Position numbers and translations under genes: made by a program | Shown here: positions 41,262 through 50,650 of the stretch, piece by piece | How positions within the stretch are numbered: the first letter of the stretch is position 1 | How the letters are laid out: each line of letters starts with the position of its first letter | DNA from: Poindextera sp963706385 | Lineage (GTDB): Bacteria > Pseudomonadota > Alphaproteobacteria > Caulobacterales > Caulobacteraceae | Assembly (NCBI GenBank): GCA_963706385.1 | Contig: OY970153.1 | Location: 3,038,001-3,102,000, forward strand | Length of the DNA stretch: 64,000 nt | Direction of reading: 5' to 3' | Notes under the pieces: model-generated | What the model was told of the DNA's origin: nothing | Database searches by the model: none | Seen by the model: the letters and a program-made list of their open reading frames with translations, nothing else

Positions 41262-42257
41262 CTACAGCCCCAGCGCCTTGTCCGTGGCCCTCACTAGGCC
41301 GTCGACGATGCCCGGTTCGGTCGAGGCGTGCCCGGCGTCCCAGACCACTTCGAAGTGCGCCCGCGGCCAGGCGGTCTTCAGCTTCCAGGCCGATTCTAGC
41401 GGCGTGACCACGTCGAACCGGCCCTGGATGATCCAGCCCGGGATGTCCTGGATTCGGCCGATGTTGTTCAAGATCCAGCCGTCTTCCGGGAAGAAGCCCT
41501 TGTTGGCGAAATAGTGGCATTCGATCCGGGCGAAGGCGACGGCGAAGTCCATCTCGTTGAACTTGGCCGGTCTGGCCTCGGGCCCGCGGATCGAGATGGT
41601 GTCGCCCTCCCATTGGCTCCAGGCCGCCGCGGCGCGGGCCTGGATGCCGTGATCGGGGTGGGTCAGGCGGCGATGGTAGGCGGCCATCAGATCGCCGCGT
41701 TCGCCGGCCGGGATCGGCTCGACGAACCGGGCCCAGGCGTCCGGGAACAGCATCGAGGCGCCGTCCTGGTAGAACCAGCGCAACTCGCGCTCGGAGACCA
41801 GGAAGATGCCCCGCAGGATCAGGGCCGAAACCCGCTCGGGATGGGTGATGGCGTAGGCCAGCGCCAGGGTCGAGCCCCAGGAGCCGCCGAACACGGTCCA
41901 TTTGTCGATCCCCAGGTGTTCGCGCAGCCGCTCGATGTCGTCGATCAGCGCCCAGGTGGTGTTGTCCTCGAGCGAGGCGTTTGGCCGCGAGCGTCCGCAG
42001 CCGCGTTGGTCGAACAGCGCCATCCGCCAGCGGCTGGGATCGAAGAACCGCCGCATGGTCGGGTTGATCGCCCCGCCCGGCCCGCCGTGCAGCACCACCG
42101 CCGGCTTGCCGTTCGGCGCGCCGCATTCCTCGTAGTAGACCTCGTGCGCGCCGCCGGTCCGCAGCCACCCGCTCGCGAACGGCTCGTTGTCCGGATAGAG
42201 CGGGCGCCGGCTGGCGTTGGCGACGGCGGGAGCGGCGGACGGGTGTGTTCGTTCCAT
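41262..42257 (-). CDS. pip: Prolyl aminopeptidase (proline iminopeptidase)
   Basis: 331 residues from the ATG at 42257, 11 bases after the end of the epoxide hydrolase gene. Alpha/beta hydrolase that removes N-terminal proline from peptides. HGGPGGAINPTMRRFFDP (oxyanion region), RGCGRSRPNASLEDNTTW, the nucleophile FGGSWGSTLALAYA, IIQGRFDVVTP with the catalytic aspartate, and WDAGHASTEP with the histidine are all intact. It is transcribed with the upstream hydrolase gene. Confidence 0.93.
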   Translation of the reverse strand: MERTHPSAAPAVANASRRPLYPDNEPFASGWLRTGGAHEVYYEECGAPNGKPAVVLHGGPGGAINPTMRRFFDPSRWRMALFDQRGCGRSRPNASLEDNTTWALIDDIERLREHLGIDKWTVFGGSWGSTLALAYAITHPERVSALILRGIFLVSERELRWFYQDGASMLFPDAWARFVEPIPAGERGDLMAAYHRRLTHPDHGIQARAAAAWSQWEGDTISIRGPEARPAKFNEMDFAVAFARIECHYFANKGFFPEDGWILNNIGRIQDIPGWIIQGRFDVVTPLESAWKLKTAWPRAHFEVVWDAGHASTEPGIVDGLVRATDKALGL

Positions 42258-42268
42258 TACGCCTCGCC

Positions 42269-43288
42269 TTACTTCGGAAACCGGCGGTCCAGCCAGCCGA
42301 GGATCGCCCTGTTCACGGCCTCGGGCTTTTCCTGCTGGGTCCAATGGCCCGATCCCTCGATCAGCGTCTTTTCCAGGTCGGGGACATAGGCCTCCATCCC
42401 GTCCGCGGCGGACGGCGGCAGCACCGCGTCGTTCTCGGCCATGATCATCAGCGAGGGGACCTTGACCTTCTCCTCGACGCCGGCCGAGCGCGCCCAGTTG
42501 CGGGTGAAGTTGCGGTACCAGTTGATCCCGCCGGTGAAGCCGGTGCGCTCGAAGGTCTCGACGAAGGCGGCGAACTCGTCGTCGGTCAGAAATTTCTCGC
42601 GCGGATCGTGGGCCGGATCGTAGGCCTTGAGGATGTTGATCAGGGCGAAGGCCGATTCCTCGCCCGGCGCTCGCTCGCTGGCCAGGCCCGCGGAGGGCGG
42701 CAGGCCTTCGATCGGCCGGCGCATGAAGAAGTTCATCGCCTTCTTGACATCGCCGTCCAGCACCGCGTCGGCCTCGCCCGGCTTCTGGAAGTGGACGATG
42801 TACATGTCCTCGCCCATCCGCTTGCGCATGATCTCGATCGGATCGACCGGCGAGCGGGGCATGAACGGGGTGTTCACCCCGATCACCCCGGCGACGCGAT
42901 CGGGATGGCGCAGCGGCATCTGCCAGACCACGATCCCGCCCCAGTCATGGCCGCAGAAAATCGCCTTCCGGGCGCCCAGATGGTCCACGAGCCCGACCAT
43001 GTCGCCGGTCAGATGCTCGATGTCGTAGTCCTCGACCGCCTTCGGCCGTTCGGTCAGGCCATAGCCGCGCTGGTCCGGCGCGATCGCCCAGCGGCCGGCC
43101 GCCGCGAACGCCTTGAGCTGATGACGCCAGGAGAAGGCGAGTTCGGGAAAGCCGTGGCACAGGATCACCGGCGTTCCGGTTCGCGGACCAACCTCGTAAT
43201 AGGCCATGCGCACGCCATTGACGTCGGCGTACTGGACCGGCGGCATCAGCGGCGCGAGATGATCGGTCAAGAGCGGCCCCGTTTTCAT
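42269..43288 (-). CDS. Alpha/beta hydrolase, epoxide hydrolase type
   Basis: 339 residues from the ATG at 43288. The HGFPE oxyanion motif (CHGFPELAFSWRHQLKAFA), the nucleophile aspartate in FCGHDWGGIVVWQM, a conserved tyrosine in the lid, and the catalytic histidine in GSGHWTQQEKPEAV identify the epoxide hydrolase group, which opens epoxides or halides with water. It precedes pip on the same strand; the divergent MFS transporter starts 89 bases upstream. Confidence 0.88.
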   Translation of the reverse strand: MKTGPLLTDHLAPLMPPVQYADVNGVRMAYYEVGPRTGTPVILCHGFPELAFSWRHQLKAFAAAGRWAIAPDQRGYGLTERPKAVEDYDIEHLTGDMVGLVDHLGARKAIFCGHDWGGIVVWQMPLRHPDRVAGVIGVNTPFMPRSPVDPIEIMRKRMGEDMYIVHFQKPGEADAVLDGDVKKAMNFFMRRPIEGLPPSAGLASERAPGEESAFALINILKAYDPAHDPREKFLTDDEFAAFVETFERTGFTGGINWYRNFTRNWARSAGVEEKVKVPSLMIMAENDAVLPPSAADGMEAYVPDLEKTLIEGSGHWTQQEKPEAVNRAILGWLDRRFPK

Positions 43289-43377
43289 TTCGGCCGCCAC
43301 CCTGACCGGGCGGCGGGCGCGAGGCAAGCCGGTTCGACGCGGGCGACGGCGCGGGCCGACTCTGATAGGTCGCTGCC

Positions 43378-44541
43378 ATGCCCATCATCGCCGGCCTTGG
43401 CCTGTACTACGCGGCGATCTTCATCGGATCGGGGGCGAGCCTGCCGTTCATGCCGGTGTGGTTCCGCGCCGAGGGGCTGAGCGGGACGCAGATCGCGATC
43501 ATCGTGTCCGCGCCGCAATTCGCCCAGACCGTGACCGGCCCGTTGATCGCCCTGTGGGCGGACGGGTTTCGGTTGCGGCGCACGCCGCTGATCTGGCTCG
43601 GTCTGGGATCGGCCGGCGCCTACGCCAGCCTCGCGCTGCTGCACGGCTTCTGGTGGTGGCTCATCGCCTGGTTCATCGCCGCGACCCTGCGCGGATCGCT
43701 CTCGCCGCTGGCCGATGTGATCACCCTGCGCCGGGCCGCCCGCGGGGGGTTCGCCTATGGCTTGCCGCGCAGCATCGGCTCGCTCGCCTACATCGCCGGC
43801 AATGTCGGGATGGGCCTGATCCTGCTCGTCGCGCCCTCGGTCTCGGTGCTGGTCTGGACGCTGGTCACCGCGGCCCTGGCCGGTCTGGCCGCGCGGCTTC
43901 TGCTGCCGGCCGATCCGGTGCACGAGGGCCAGGCCCGGCTCGACGCGGGTCAGCTCTGGGGCGGACTCAAGGAGCTGCTGGCCGACCGCGTTTTCATGCT
44001 GGCGGTGGTCACCAACGGGCTGATCCAGGCCTCGCACGGCTTCTACTACAGCTTTTCGGCGCTGACCTGGCGCCGGCAGGGCGCGCCCGAGGGCTGGATC
44101 GGCGCGCTGTGGGGCTTCGCCGTCGGCGCCGAGGTGCTGTTCATGTGGTTCTTCGAGCCCTGGCGGCGGCGCGTGGGGCCGAAGGCGCTGGTGATCTTCG
44201 GCGGCGTCGGGGCGATGGCGCGCTGGACCGCGCTCGCGTTCTCGCCGCCGCTCGTGCTGCTGTTTCCGCTCCAGGCGCTGCACGCGCTGAGCTTCACCGC
44301 GACCTTCCTGGGCTCGCTCAGGCTGATCGAACAGCTCAGCCCGCCGCGGAGCGCCTCGACGGCTCAGGCCCTGAACTCTTCGTTCGCCAACGGCGTGCTG
44401 ACCGGCCTGGCGACCATCGCTTCGGGGCCGTTGTTCGACGCTTTCGGCGCGCGCGGCTATCTGTCGATGACCCTGCTGGCGGGGATGGGGGTGCTGGGCG
44501 CGATCTGGCTCGCCCGGCTGGCGCCGCCGCTGCGCGGCTAG
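43378..44541 (+). CDS. MFS transporter, phenylpropionate/nucleoside-permease (PPP) type
   Basis: 387 residues with about twelve helices. The N-terminus MPIIAGLGLYYAAIFIGSGA, FMPVWFRAEGLSGTQIAII and YGLPRSIGSLAYIAGNVGMG resemble the HcaT-like 3-phenylpropionic acid transporter subfamily. AALTWRRQGAPEGWIGALWG-like loops follow. The substrate is not known. Its TAG stop is the first base pairs of repeat element D (CTAG at 44538). Confidence 0.85.
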   Translation: MPIIAGLGLYYAAIFIGSGASLPFMPVWFRAEGLSGTQIAIIVSAPQFAQTVTGPLIALWADGFRLRRTPLIWLGLGSAGAYASLALLHGFWWWLIAWFIAATLRGSLSPLADVITLRRAARGGFAYGLPRSIGSLAYIAGNVGMGLILLVAPSVSVLVWTLVTAALAGLAARLLLPADPVHEGQARLDAGQLWGGLKELLADRVFMLAVVTNGLIQASHGFYYSFSALTWRRQGAPEGWIGALWGFAVGAEVLFMWFFEPWRRRVGPKALVIFGGVGAMARWTALAFSPPLVLLFPLQALHALSFTATFLGSLRLIEQLSPPRSASTAQALNSSFANGVLTGLATIASGPLFDAFGARGYLSMTLLAGMGVLGAIWLARLAPPLRG

Positions 44542-44732
44542 AGCGCGATGACTTTAGGTTGATCCAAGTATATCCACCGCTCATCCCGGCGAATGCCGGG
44601 ACCCAGATCGTAAAGCGGAGGTATTACATTCAAGACAACACGGGTAGGATAGCGTCCTTTGATCTGGATCCCGGCATTCGCCGGGACGAGCGGAGCAATA
44701 GAGTGATTCAATTTGAAATCAGCTCGATTTAG
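44538..44732. repeat. CTAG-bounded palindromic element D (shortened interior)
   Basis: 195 bp. The left CTAG (44538-44541) contains the MFS stop codon, and the right end reads TTTAG. It has the outer arms CGCTCATCCCGGCGAATGCC and GGCATTCGCCGGGACGAGCG and the GATTCAATTTGAAATCAGCT end, but the inner ACCACGAAG palindrome is replaced by a shorter unrelated sequence. It is an internally deleted member of the family. Confidence 0.85.
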
Positions 44733-44841
44733 AGCACGATGCGATCAGGCGGAAGCCTGATCGTTGAATCGTGCTCTAGATTAAAAAGCTTGAGCGCGTT
44801 CCGGTCGCAAAACCGGGTCCACTTTTGCGGAACGCGCTCTA
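44730..44841. repeat. Two tandem palindromes behind element D
   Basis: TAGAGCACGAT (44730-44740) pairs with ATCGTGCTCTA (44768-44778) around an inner hairpin GATCAGGC-GGAA-GCCTGATC. A second palindrome has arms GAGCGCGTTCCG (44792-44803) and CGGAACGCGCTC (44828-44839). The last three bases are the stop codon of the epimerase gene. They are further dispersed alphaproteobacterial palindromes sharing TAGAGC/GCTCTA ends. Confidence 0.85.
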
Positions 44842-45819
44842 ACCCCAGAGGGCTGGGTCGGGGGGCTCGATGCGGGAGCCGTCGAACACCAGGCCGGGTT
44901 CGCGGTCGCGCGCCAGGAGCAGCGGGCCGTCCAGGTCGGTGAAGGCGGCGTCCTGGGCGATGATCATCGCCGGGGCCATGGCCAGGGAGGTCGCGACCAT
45001 GCAGCCGGCCATCAGCGACAGCCCGAGCGCGCGCGCCCGGGCGGCCAGCGCCAGCGCCTCGGTCAGCCCCCCGGTTTTGTCGAGCTTGATGTTGACGCAA
45101 GCGTAGCGCCGCGCGCAGACGGCCAACTCGGCGCGGGTGTGCAGGCTTTCGTCGGCGCACAGCGGGACGGGACATCGATAGCCCTCCAGGGCCTCGTCCG
45201 CGTCGGCCTTCAGCGGCTGTTCGATCAGCCCGACGCCCAGCCGTTCGAACGCCGGCGCCAGGCGGCGTAGATCATCGAAGCTAAGCGCTTCGTTGGCGTC
45301 GACGATCAGAGCCGAGGCTGGCGCCGCCGCCCTGACCGCCGCCACCCGGTCCACATCGTCCGGCCCGCCGATCTTCAGCTTCAGCAGCGGCCGGAACGCG
45401 GCGGCGCGGGCGGCGGCGGCCATCGCCTCCGGCGCGGCGAGGCTGAGGGTGAAGGCGGTGGTCACGGCGTGAAGTTCGGGCCGGCCGGCGCGGGTCCAGG
45501 CGCGCACGCCGGTCTGCTTGGCCTGCAGGTCCCAGAGGGCGCAGTCGAGAGCGTTGCGCGCCGCGCCGGGACCGATCAGCGCCTGCAGTCTCGCCGTCTC
45601 GCAGCCGGCCTCGATCGGCGCGCGCAACGCCTCGATCTGGGCCAGGGTCTCGTCGATCGTCTCGCCGTAGCGCGCGTAAGGCACGGCTTCGCCGCGGCCC
45701 CGGGCCGTCCCGTCGGCCAACTCGACCACCACCACCTCGGCCTCGGTCTTGGCGCCCCGCGCGATGGTGAAGGCGCCGGCGATCGGCCAGCGCTCGACGC
45801 GCGCCGCCAGGCTCGGCAT
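44839..45819 (-). CDS. Dipeptide (L-Ala-D/L-Glu) epimerase, enolase superfamily
   Basis: 326 residues. Enolase-superfamily barrel. The catalytic lysine pair is KLKIG (about 152-156) and the later NIKLDKTGGLTEALAL; metal ligands lie in DANEALSFDD, LIEQPL and CADESLHT. It epimerises L-Ala-D-Glu from murein recycling, converting it for use as a carbon source. The stop is the end of a dispersed palindrome. It overlaps the end of the TipN-like gene by one base. Confidence 0.85.
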   Translation of the reverse strand: MPSLAARVERWPIAGAFTIARGAKTEAEVVVVELADGTARGRGEAVPYARYGETIDETLAQIEALRAPIEAGCETARLQALIGPGAARNALDCALWDLQAKQTGVRAWTRAGRPELHAVTTAFTLSLAAPEAMAAAARAAAFRPLLKLKIGGPDDVDRVAAVRAAAPASALIVDANEALSFDDLRRLAPAFERLGVGLIEQPLKADADEALEGYRCPVPLCADESLHTRAELAVCARRYACVNIKLDKTGGLTEALALAARARALGLSLMAGCMVATSLAMAPAMIIAQDAAFTDLDGPLLLARDREPGLVFDGSRIEPPDPALWG

Positions 45820-48221
45820 CAGGCGGTTTCGCCGAGCGCCGCGTCCAGCAACAGAAAGGCCCGCCCGTGGTCCGAGCCGAGCAGGGCCGAAGTGATCACA
45901 CCCCCGTCGCCGCGGGCCACCGCCTCATCCACCAGCCCCTGATAGCGGCGCACATAACGTTCGACCTGGGCGCGCATTCGACGGTCGGAGGCCATCCGGT
46001 GGGACAGGCGGCGGATCGCCGCGGGCGCCAGGCGGCGAACCACGTCCCGCGCGCCAGCGCCGGCGCCGCCCTGGACCGCGGTGGTGATCTCGTCGATGCG
46101 GGGTCGGGGCAGAAGGGCGCCGACATCGATCCCCATCGCTTCGATTTCGCCGATCAGCGTCCCGGCAAGCGACTCGTCGCTGGGCGGCGCCTCATCCATT
46201 GAGGACAACAGCTCCTTCCAGGTCCAGGCCTCGCCGCCGCCCTCGACCGGTTCGCGACCGCCGGCGGCCGCGAACACCGTCTTGAACTCTTCGTCCGATG
46301 CCGTGGGAGTCAGCTTCAGCCGCGGACGAAGGCCGGCCTCGTCGGCTTTGTCGGGCTGGGGGGCGGCCGGCGGCGCGAACGACGGTTGGCGGTCCGCGGG
46401 AGGCGTGGCGCTGGCCACGCCGGCGACCGCCCCCATCAGCCGTACGGCCTCGCTCAGCATGTCGTGGTTGCGCCGCACGCGCTCCTGGAACGCCGCGTCG
46501 ATGCTCTGGGTCTCCTCCGCCGCCTTGCGGGCGGAGGCCATCAGCTCATCCATGCCGCGGGTGAGGCTCGCGCGCACCCGCTCGGCCCCGGCTTCGGCCT
46601 CGGCCGGCAACTGGCCAATGCGCGCATCGATCGCGGCGAGCAGCGTCTCCAATTCGTTCAGCGTCGCGCGCGCGGCGGCGGCGCCCTGGGCCAGACGGGC
46701 GGCTGAGAGGGCGTCGGCGTCCTCGACGATCCGCGTCGATTGCTCCACCAGGCCGCGCGCCTCGCTCAGCCGCGTCTCGAACACCGAATTGGCGTGCTCG
46801 CCGGCGGCGAAGGCGGCCTCGCCGAGCTGGTCGATCTTGTCGCGCACGGTCTGGGCGTGGGTCTCGGCCATCCGCCGCGCCTGCTCGGCGGCGACGGCCA
46901 GGGCGTCGACCGCCTTGCGGGTTTCGGCCTCCAGCGCGCTACGCTCGCTGGCGCCGGCCTGGGAAACCGTCCCCAGCGAGCGGGCCGCGGCTTCGCCGAG
47001 CTGTTCATGTTCCTGTCTGGACGTCTCGACCAGGTCGCGCAGCTGCTCGCCGGCTTCGGTGATCAGCAGGCGTAGGGTTTGGGCGCCGCGGCCGGCGGTC
47101 TGTTCGATCGTGCTGACGCCCTCGTGGGCGTGACCCAGGATCTCGGCCATCTGGGCGCGATGGCTCTCGGCCTCGGCCGCGAAGGCCTCATGATCGGTCC
47201 GCAGGCCGCGGGCGACACTGACCAGGGCGGAGCGCTGCTCGGTCAGACTCTCCTCGGCGTTGCGCACCTGATCGCCGACCCCCAGTCCCGCGGTCTCCAG
47301 CCGCGCGACTTGGCGGGCGATATCCTCACCGGCGAGGCGGGCGGCGTCCGCGGCCTCGCCGGCGGCGACGGTCAGATCGGCGGCGCGGGCGGCGAGCGCG
47401 GCCTCGGCCTCGCGAATCTGGGTCTCGGCCAGGTCGGAGGCCTCGGCCACCATCTTGGCGTGGCGGGTGATGGCGTCGGCCACGTTGGCGGCCCGCGCGT
47501 CCAGGGCCTCGGCCAAGACGCCCATCTTCTCGCGCTCGGCGCCCAGCCCGCTGGTCAGCGTCCCGGCGGTGCGGGCGGAAGCGTGGGCGGCCTCGACCAG
47601 GGTCCGACTTTCCGCGGCCATCACCTCGCGCAGGGCCAAAAGCTCGTCGCGCGCCTGGGCGGCGGCGGCGGTGGCCTGTTCGATCTCCCGCCGCACGGTC
47701 TCGACCGCCGCGCCGGCGCCTAGCGCCGCCAGGGCGACCGGTTGAAGCAGGGTGTCGGCCAGAATCTGGGCGCGGCGGGTTTCCGCCGCCAGCCGTGCGC
47801 CCTGAAGGGCGACATAGGCCGCCAGCCAGACCAGCGCCATTGGCCCGATGGCGAGGAGGACCAAGACGGCCAGGGCGAACGGCTCGTTGGTGAACGGCAC
47901 GATTTCGCGTCGATAACCCCAGGCGAACATGATCGGCGCCAGGGCCCAGAGGAGAGAAATCACGCTCGCCGCCAAATAGAAGGGCCAGCTGCGGGGCGTG
48001 CTCACCCGTGCGGCGTGCGGCTCATCGCTCAACGCCGGCAGGTCGGGCGAGGCCCGCCCAGGTCCGTCAAGCCGCTCGCCCGCGGCGACGACAGCGCCTG
48101 CCTGCTCCGTCAGCCGGAAATCGCGCAACTGGAAATCAAGATCCTCCGGCGCGTCGATCAGGGGTTCGGCCGTTGCGGCCGCGCCCGACAGATCGAGGGG
48201 TCTTGGCCTATTCGGTCCCAT
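45819..48221 (-). CDS. TipN-like polarity protein, large coiled coil with N-terminal membrane anchor
   Basis: 800 residues from the ATG at 48221 (the frame is open 30 codons further). A short acidic N-terminus is followed by two membrane helices (about 80-102, YLAASVISLLWALAPIMFAW, and 114-138), then roughly 450 residues of Ala/Glu/Arg-rich coiled coil, a proline-rich break near 605, and a C-terminal domain ending HGRAFLLLDAALGETA. Length and architecture match TipN, the Caulobacter birth-scar polarity factor, so I call it TipN-like; TipN is restricted to Caulobacterales. The identification is from architecture, not from alignment. Confidence 0.65.
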   Translation of the reverse strand: MGPNRPRPLDLSGAAATAEPLIDAPEDLDFQLRDFRLTEQAGAVVAAGERLDGPGRASPDLPALSDEPHAARVSTPRSWPFYLAASVISLLWALAPIMFAWGYRREIVPFTNEPFALAVLVLLAIGPMALVWLAAYVALQGARLAAETRRAQILADTLLQPVALAALGAGAAVETVRREIEQATAAAAQARDELLALREVMAAESRTLVEAAHASARTAGTLTSGLGAEREKMGVLAEALDARAANVADAITRHAKMVAEASDLAETQIREAEAALAARAADLTVAAGEAADAARLAGEDIARQVARLETAGLGVGDQVRNAEESLTEQRSALVSVARGLRTDHEAFAAEAESHRAQMAEILGHAHEGVSTIEQTAGRGAQTLRLLITEAGEQLRDLVETSRQEHEQLGEAAARSLGTVSQAGASERSALEAETRKAVDALAVAAEQARRMAETHAQTVRDKIDQLGEAAFAAGEHANSVFETRLSEARGLVEQSTRIVEDADALSAARLAQGAAAARATLNELETLLAAIDARIGQLPAEAEAGAERVRASLTRGMDELMASARKAAEETQSIDAAFQERVRRNHDMLSEAVRLMGAVAGVASATPPADRQPSFAPPAAPQPDKADEAGLRPRLKLTPTASDEEFKTVFAAAGGREPVEGGGEAWTWKELLSSMDEAPPSDESLAGTLIGEIEAMGIDVGALLPRPRIDEITTAVQGGAGAGARDVVRRLAPAAIRRLSHRMASDRRMRAQVERYVRRYQGLVDEAVARGDGGVITSALLGSDHGRAFLLLDAALGETA

Positions 48222-48481
48222 ACGCGGCCCATCCCATGGCGCGGAGGCCGATCGTCCGCGCGTCCGCTTCGCGCCCCCGTTCAGAACTAACCGGGAAACG
48301 TCGCCGCGCAAAGTCGGTTTCGCGGCTCGGACGCCGCGCCCGCCAATTCCACGGCTGCTTCGTCGTCATCGGTCACCGGGGCCGCCCGTCGACCCAAATA
48401 CCGTTCGGAAGCGGACGAAATCCACGCCGGACCGCGTCCGAATCCTGTTCCGCGAGGAAACAAGGCGTGGCTCGGCGGTCC
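48222..48481. other. Divergent promoter region between the tipN-like gene and pstS
   Basis: This stretch (together with the Pho box just after it) forms the 344-base gap between the divergent genes. I see no conserved reading frame. It presumably contains promoters in both directions. Confidence 0.4.
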
Positions 48482-48503
48482 GGCTGTCACTAAACTGACA
48501 AAT
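48482..48503 (+). promoter_or_regulatory. Pho box upstream of pstS
   Basis: GCTGTCACTAAA followed by CTGACAAATCC contains two half-sites, CTGTCACTAAA and CTGACAAAT, matching the PhoB consensus with a perfect CTGTCA in the first. It lies about 63-84 bases upstream of the pstS start, as expected for PhoB activation under phosphate limitation. Confidence 0.7.
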
Positions 48504-48565
48504 CCGGCCGGTAAGCACGGTTGGCCCAAGTCGGGCTCCACCCTCACCCACCGAAGGAGATGCCG

Positions 48566-49612
48566 ATGTTGAAGCGATTCATGGCGGTGACCTGCGCGGC
48601 CCTGACGATCGGCGCGGCGATCGGCGCCCAGGCGGCGGAGATATCCGGGGCCGGCGCGACCTTCCCGGCGCCGATCTATGGAAAGTGGGCCGAGGCCTAC
48701 AAGGCTCAGACCGGCATCAGCCTGAACTATCAGTCGATCGGATCTGGCGGCGGGATCAAGCAGATCAAGGCCAAGACCGTCGATTTCGGCGCCTCGGACA
48801 AACCGCTGAAGCCGGAGGATCTCGCCGCCGCGGGCCTGTTCCAGTTCCCGACCGTGGTCGGCGGGGTGGTGCCGGTGATGAACCTGCCGGGCATCCGGCC
48901 GGGCCAGATCAAGCTGACCGGACCGCTGCTGGCCGACATCTACCTCGGCGCCGTCACCAAGTGGAACGATCCGCGGATCAAGGCGCTGAACCCCGGCGTG
49001 CCGCTGCCGAACCTGCCGATCACGATCGTGCACCGGTCCGATGGCTCGGGCACCACCTTCATATTCGCGTCCTACCTGTCGCTCGTGAACCCGACCTGGG
49101 CATCCAAGGTCGGCGCCAGCGATTCGGTCGCCTGGCCCACCGGCCTGGGCGGCAAGGGTAACGAGGGCGTCGCGGCCTTCACCAAGCAGACGCTCGGCTC
49201 GATCGGCTATGTCGAGTACGCCTACGCGCTGCAAAACCACATGACTTACGCCCTGATGCAGAACAAGCAGGGCGCCTTTGTCGCTCCGACCGCCGCCAAC
49301 TTCGCGGCCGCCGCCGGTCACGGCGACTGGTCCAAGGCGCCGGGGTTCTACCTGTTGCTGCTCAACCAGCCCGGCCCGACCTCATGGCCGATCACCGGGG
49401 CGACCTTCATCCTGGTCTACAAGGCGCAATCCAACCCCGAGAACGGCGCTCAGGTTCTGAAATTCTTCGACTGGGCCTACAAGAACGGCGACAGCCTTGC
49501 ATCCTCGCTGGACTACGTGCCGTTCCCGGCGAATGTGAAGGCCATGATCCGGAAGGCTTGGGTCGCGAACGTCAAGGGTCCGAACGGTCAGCCGGTCTAC
49601 GTGTCGCGCTGA
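48566..49612 (+). CDS. pstS: Phosphate ABC transporter substrate-binding protein
   Basis: 348 residues. A signal peptide (MLKRFMAVTCAALTIGAAIG, cleavage near AQAAE) starts at the ATG at 48566 with GAAGGAG seven bases upstream. Mature PstS features: GAGATFPAPIYGKWAEAYKA, NYQSIGSGGGIKQIKAKTVD, FGASDKPLKPEDL and the phosphate loops VHRSDGSGTTFIFASYLS and GKGNEGVAAFTKQTLGSIGY. It binds phosphate in the periplasm. First gene of pstSCAB. Confidence 0.96.
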   Translation: MLKRFMAVTCAALTIGAAIGAQAAEISGAGATFPAPIYGKWAEAYKAQTGISLNYQSIGSGGGIKQIKAKTVDFGASDKPLKPEDLAAAGLFQFPTVVGGVVPVMNLPGIRPGQIKLTGPLLADIYLGAVTKWNDPRIKALNPGVPLPNLPITIVHRSDGSGTTFIFASYLSLVNPTWASKVGASDSVAWPTGLGGKGNEGVAAFTKQTLGSIGYVEYAYALQNHMTYALMQNKQGAFVAPTAANFAAAAGHGDWSKAPGFYLLLLNQPGPTSWPITGATFILVYKAQSNPENGAQVLKFFDWAYKNGDSLASSLDYVPFPANVKAMIRKAWVANVKGPNGQPVYVSR

Positions 49613-49685
49613 GCCGCGCGCAGCTTTTGCTAACCTGTGCGGAGGCTGGCCTGGGCCAGCCTCCGCCGTCCGTTGACAGGACCCG

Positions 49686-50642
49686 ATGACCGCCGTCGAT
49701 ACCGTTCTCTCCCGACGATCTCCGCCCAAGGGCGCGGCGTTTGACCCGTTATTCCAATATGCATGTTTCGCGGCGGCGACCGCGATGCTGGCCGCCCTGA
49801 CCGGGATCGTCGTCTCATTGGCGATCGGCGGCCAGCCGGCGTTCGCCAAGTTCGGCTTTAGGTTCTTCACTTCAACGGAATGGAATCCGGTCACGGAAGT
49901 GTTCGGCGGCGCGGGCCCAATCGTCGGGACTCTGGTTTCTTCGATCGTGGCGCTGATCATCTCCCTGCCGATCGCGTTCGGCGTGGCGGTGTTCCTGGTC
50001 GAGTTCTGCCCGACGCTGCTTCGCCGTCCGATCGGGGTGGCGGTCGAGCTTCTGGCCGGCGTTCCCTCGATCGTCTACGGCATGTGGGGCCTGTTCGTGT
50101 TCGCGCCCTTCTTCGCCATGCATGTTCAGCTGCCGCTAATGAGCGCGGCGGCGCCCGGCTCGATCTGGGACAAGCTGACCGCGGGGGTGCCGAACGGCGC
50201 CAACATCCTGACCGCCTCGATCATCCTGGCGATCATGATCCTGCCCTATATGGCGGCGGTGCTGCGCGAACTTCTGCTGACCGTGCCGGTGCAACTGCGC
50301 GAGAGCGGTTACGGCATGGGCTCGACCGCGTTCGAGGTGGTGATGTCGGTCAGCCTGCCCTACGTCCGGCGCAGCGCCATCGGCGCGGTGATGCTGGGCC
50401 TCGGCCGGGCGCTGGGCGAGACCATGGCCGTGACCTTCATCATCGGTAATTCCCATGGCCTGCCTAAGTCGATGTTCGATTCCGGCTCGACCATCGCCTC
50501 GACCATCGCCAACGAGTTCAACGAGGCGACGACGTCGATGCATGTGGCGGCGCTGATCGCGCTCGGGTTGGTGCTGTTCATGATCACCTTCCTGGTGCTG
50601 GCCCTGGCGCGCGCGCTGCTCGGGTCGGACAAGCACGTCTGA
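49686..50642 (+). CDS. pstC: Phosphate ABC transporter permease PstC
   Basis: 318 residues, six helices. The ABC permease EAA-type loop is in ALGETMAVTFIIGNS. FFTSTEWNPVTEVFGGAGPI and ELLAGVPSIVYGMWGLFVFA are PstC signatures. It forms the heterodimeric channel with PstA. Seventy-three bases after pstS, with an AGGA site before the ATG. Confidence 0.95.
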   Translation: MTAVDTVLSRRSPPKGAAFDPLFQYACFAAATAMLAALTGIVVSLAIGGQPAFAKFGFRFFTSTEWNPVTEVFGGAGPIVGTLVSSIVALIISLPIAFGVAVFLVEFCPTLLRRPIGVAVELLAGVPSIVYGMWGLFVFAPFFAMHVQLPLMSAAAPGSIWDKLTAGVPNGANILTASIILAIMILPYMAAVLRELLLTVPVQLRESGYGMGSTAFEVVMSVSLPYVRRSAIGAVMLGLGRALGETMAVTFIIGNSHGLPKSMFDSGSTIASTIANEFNEATTSMHVAALIALGLVLFMITFLVLALARALLGSDKHV

Positions 50643-50650
50643 GGATATCG

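Noticed and set aside
44730..44841. Stand-alone small RNA between the MFS gene and the epimerase gene
   Set aside because: The hairpins match common dispersed palindromes and there is no promoter or U-run evidence for a discrete transcript.
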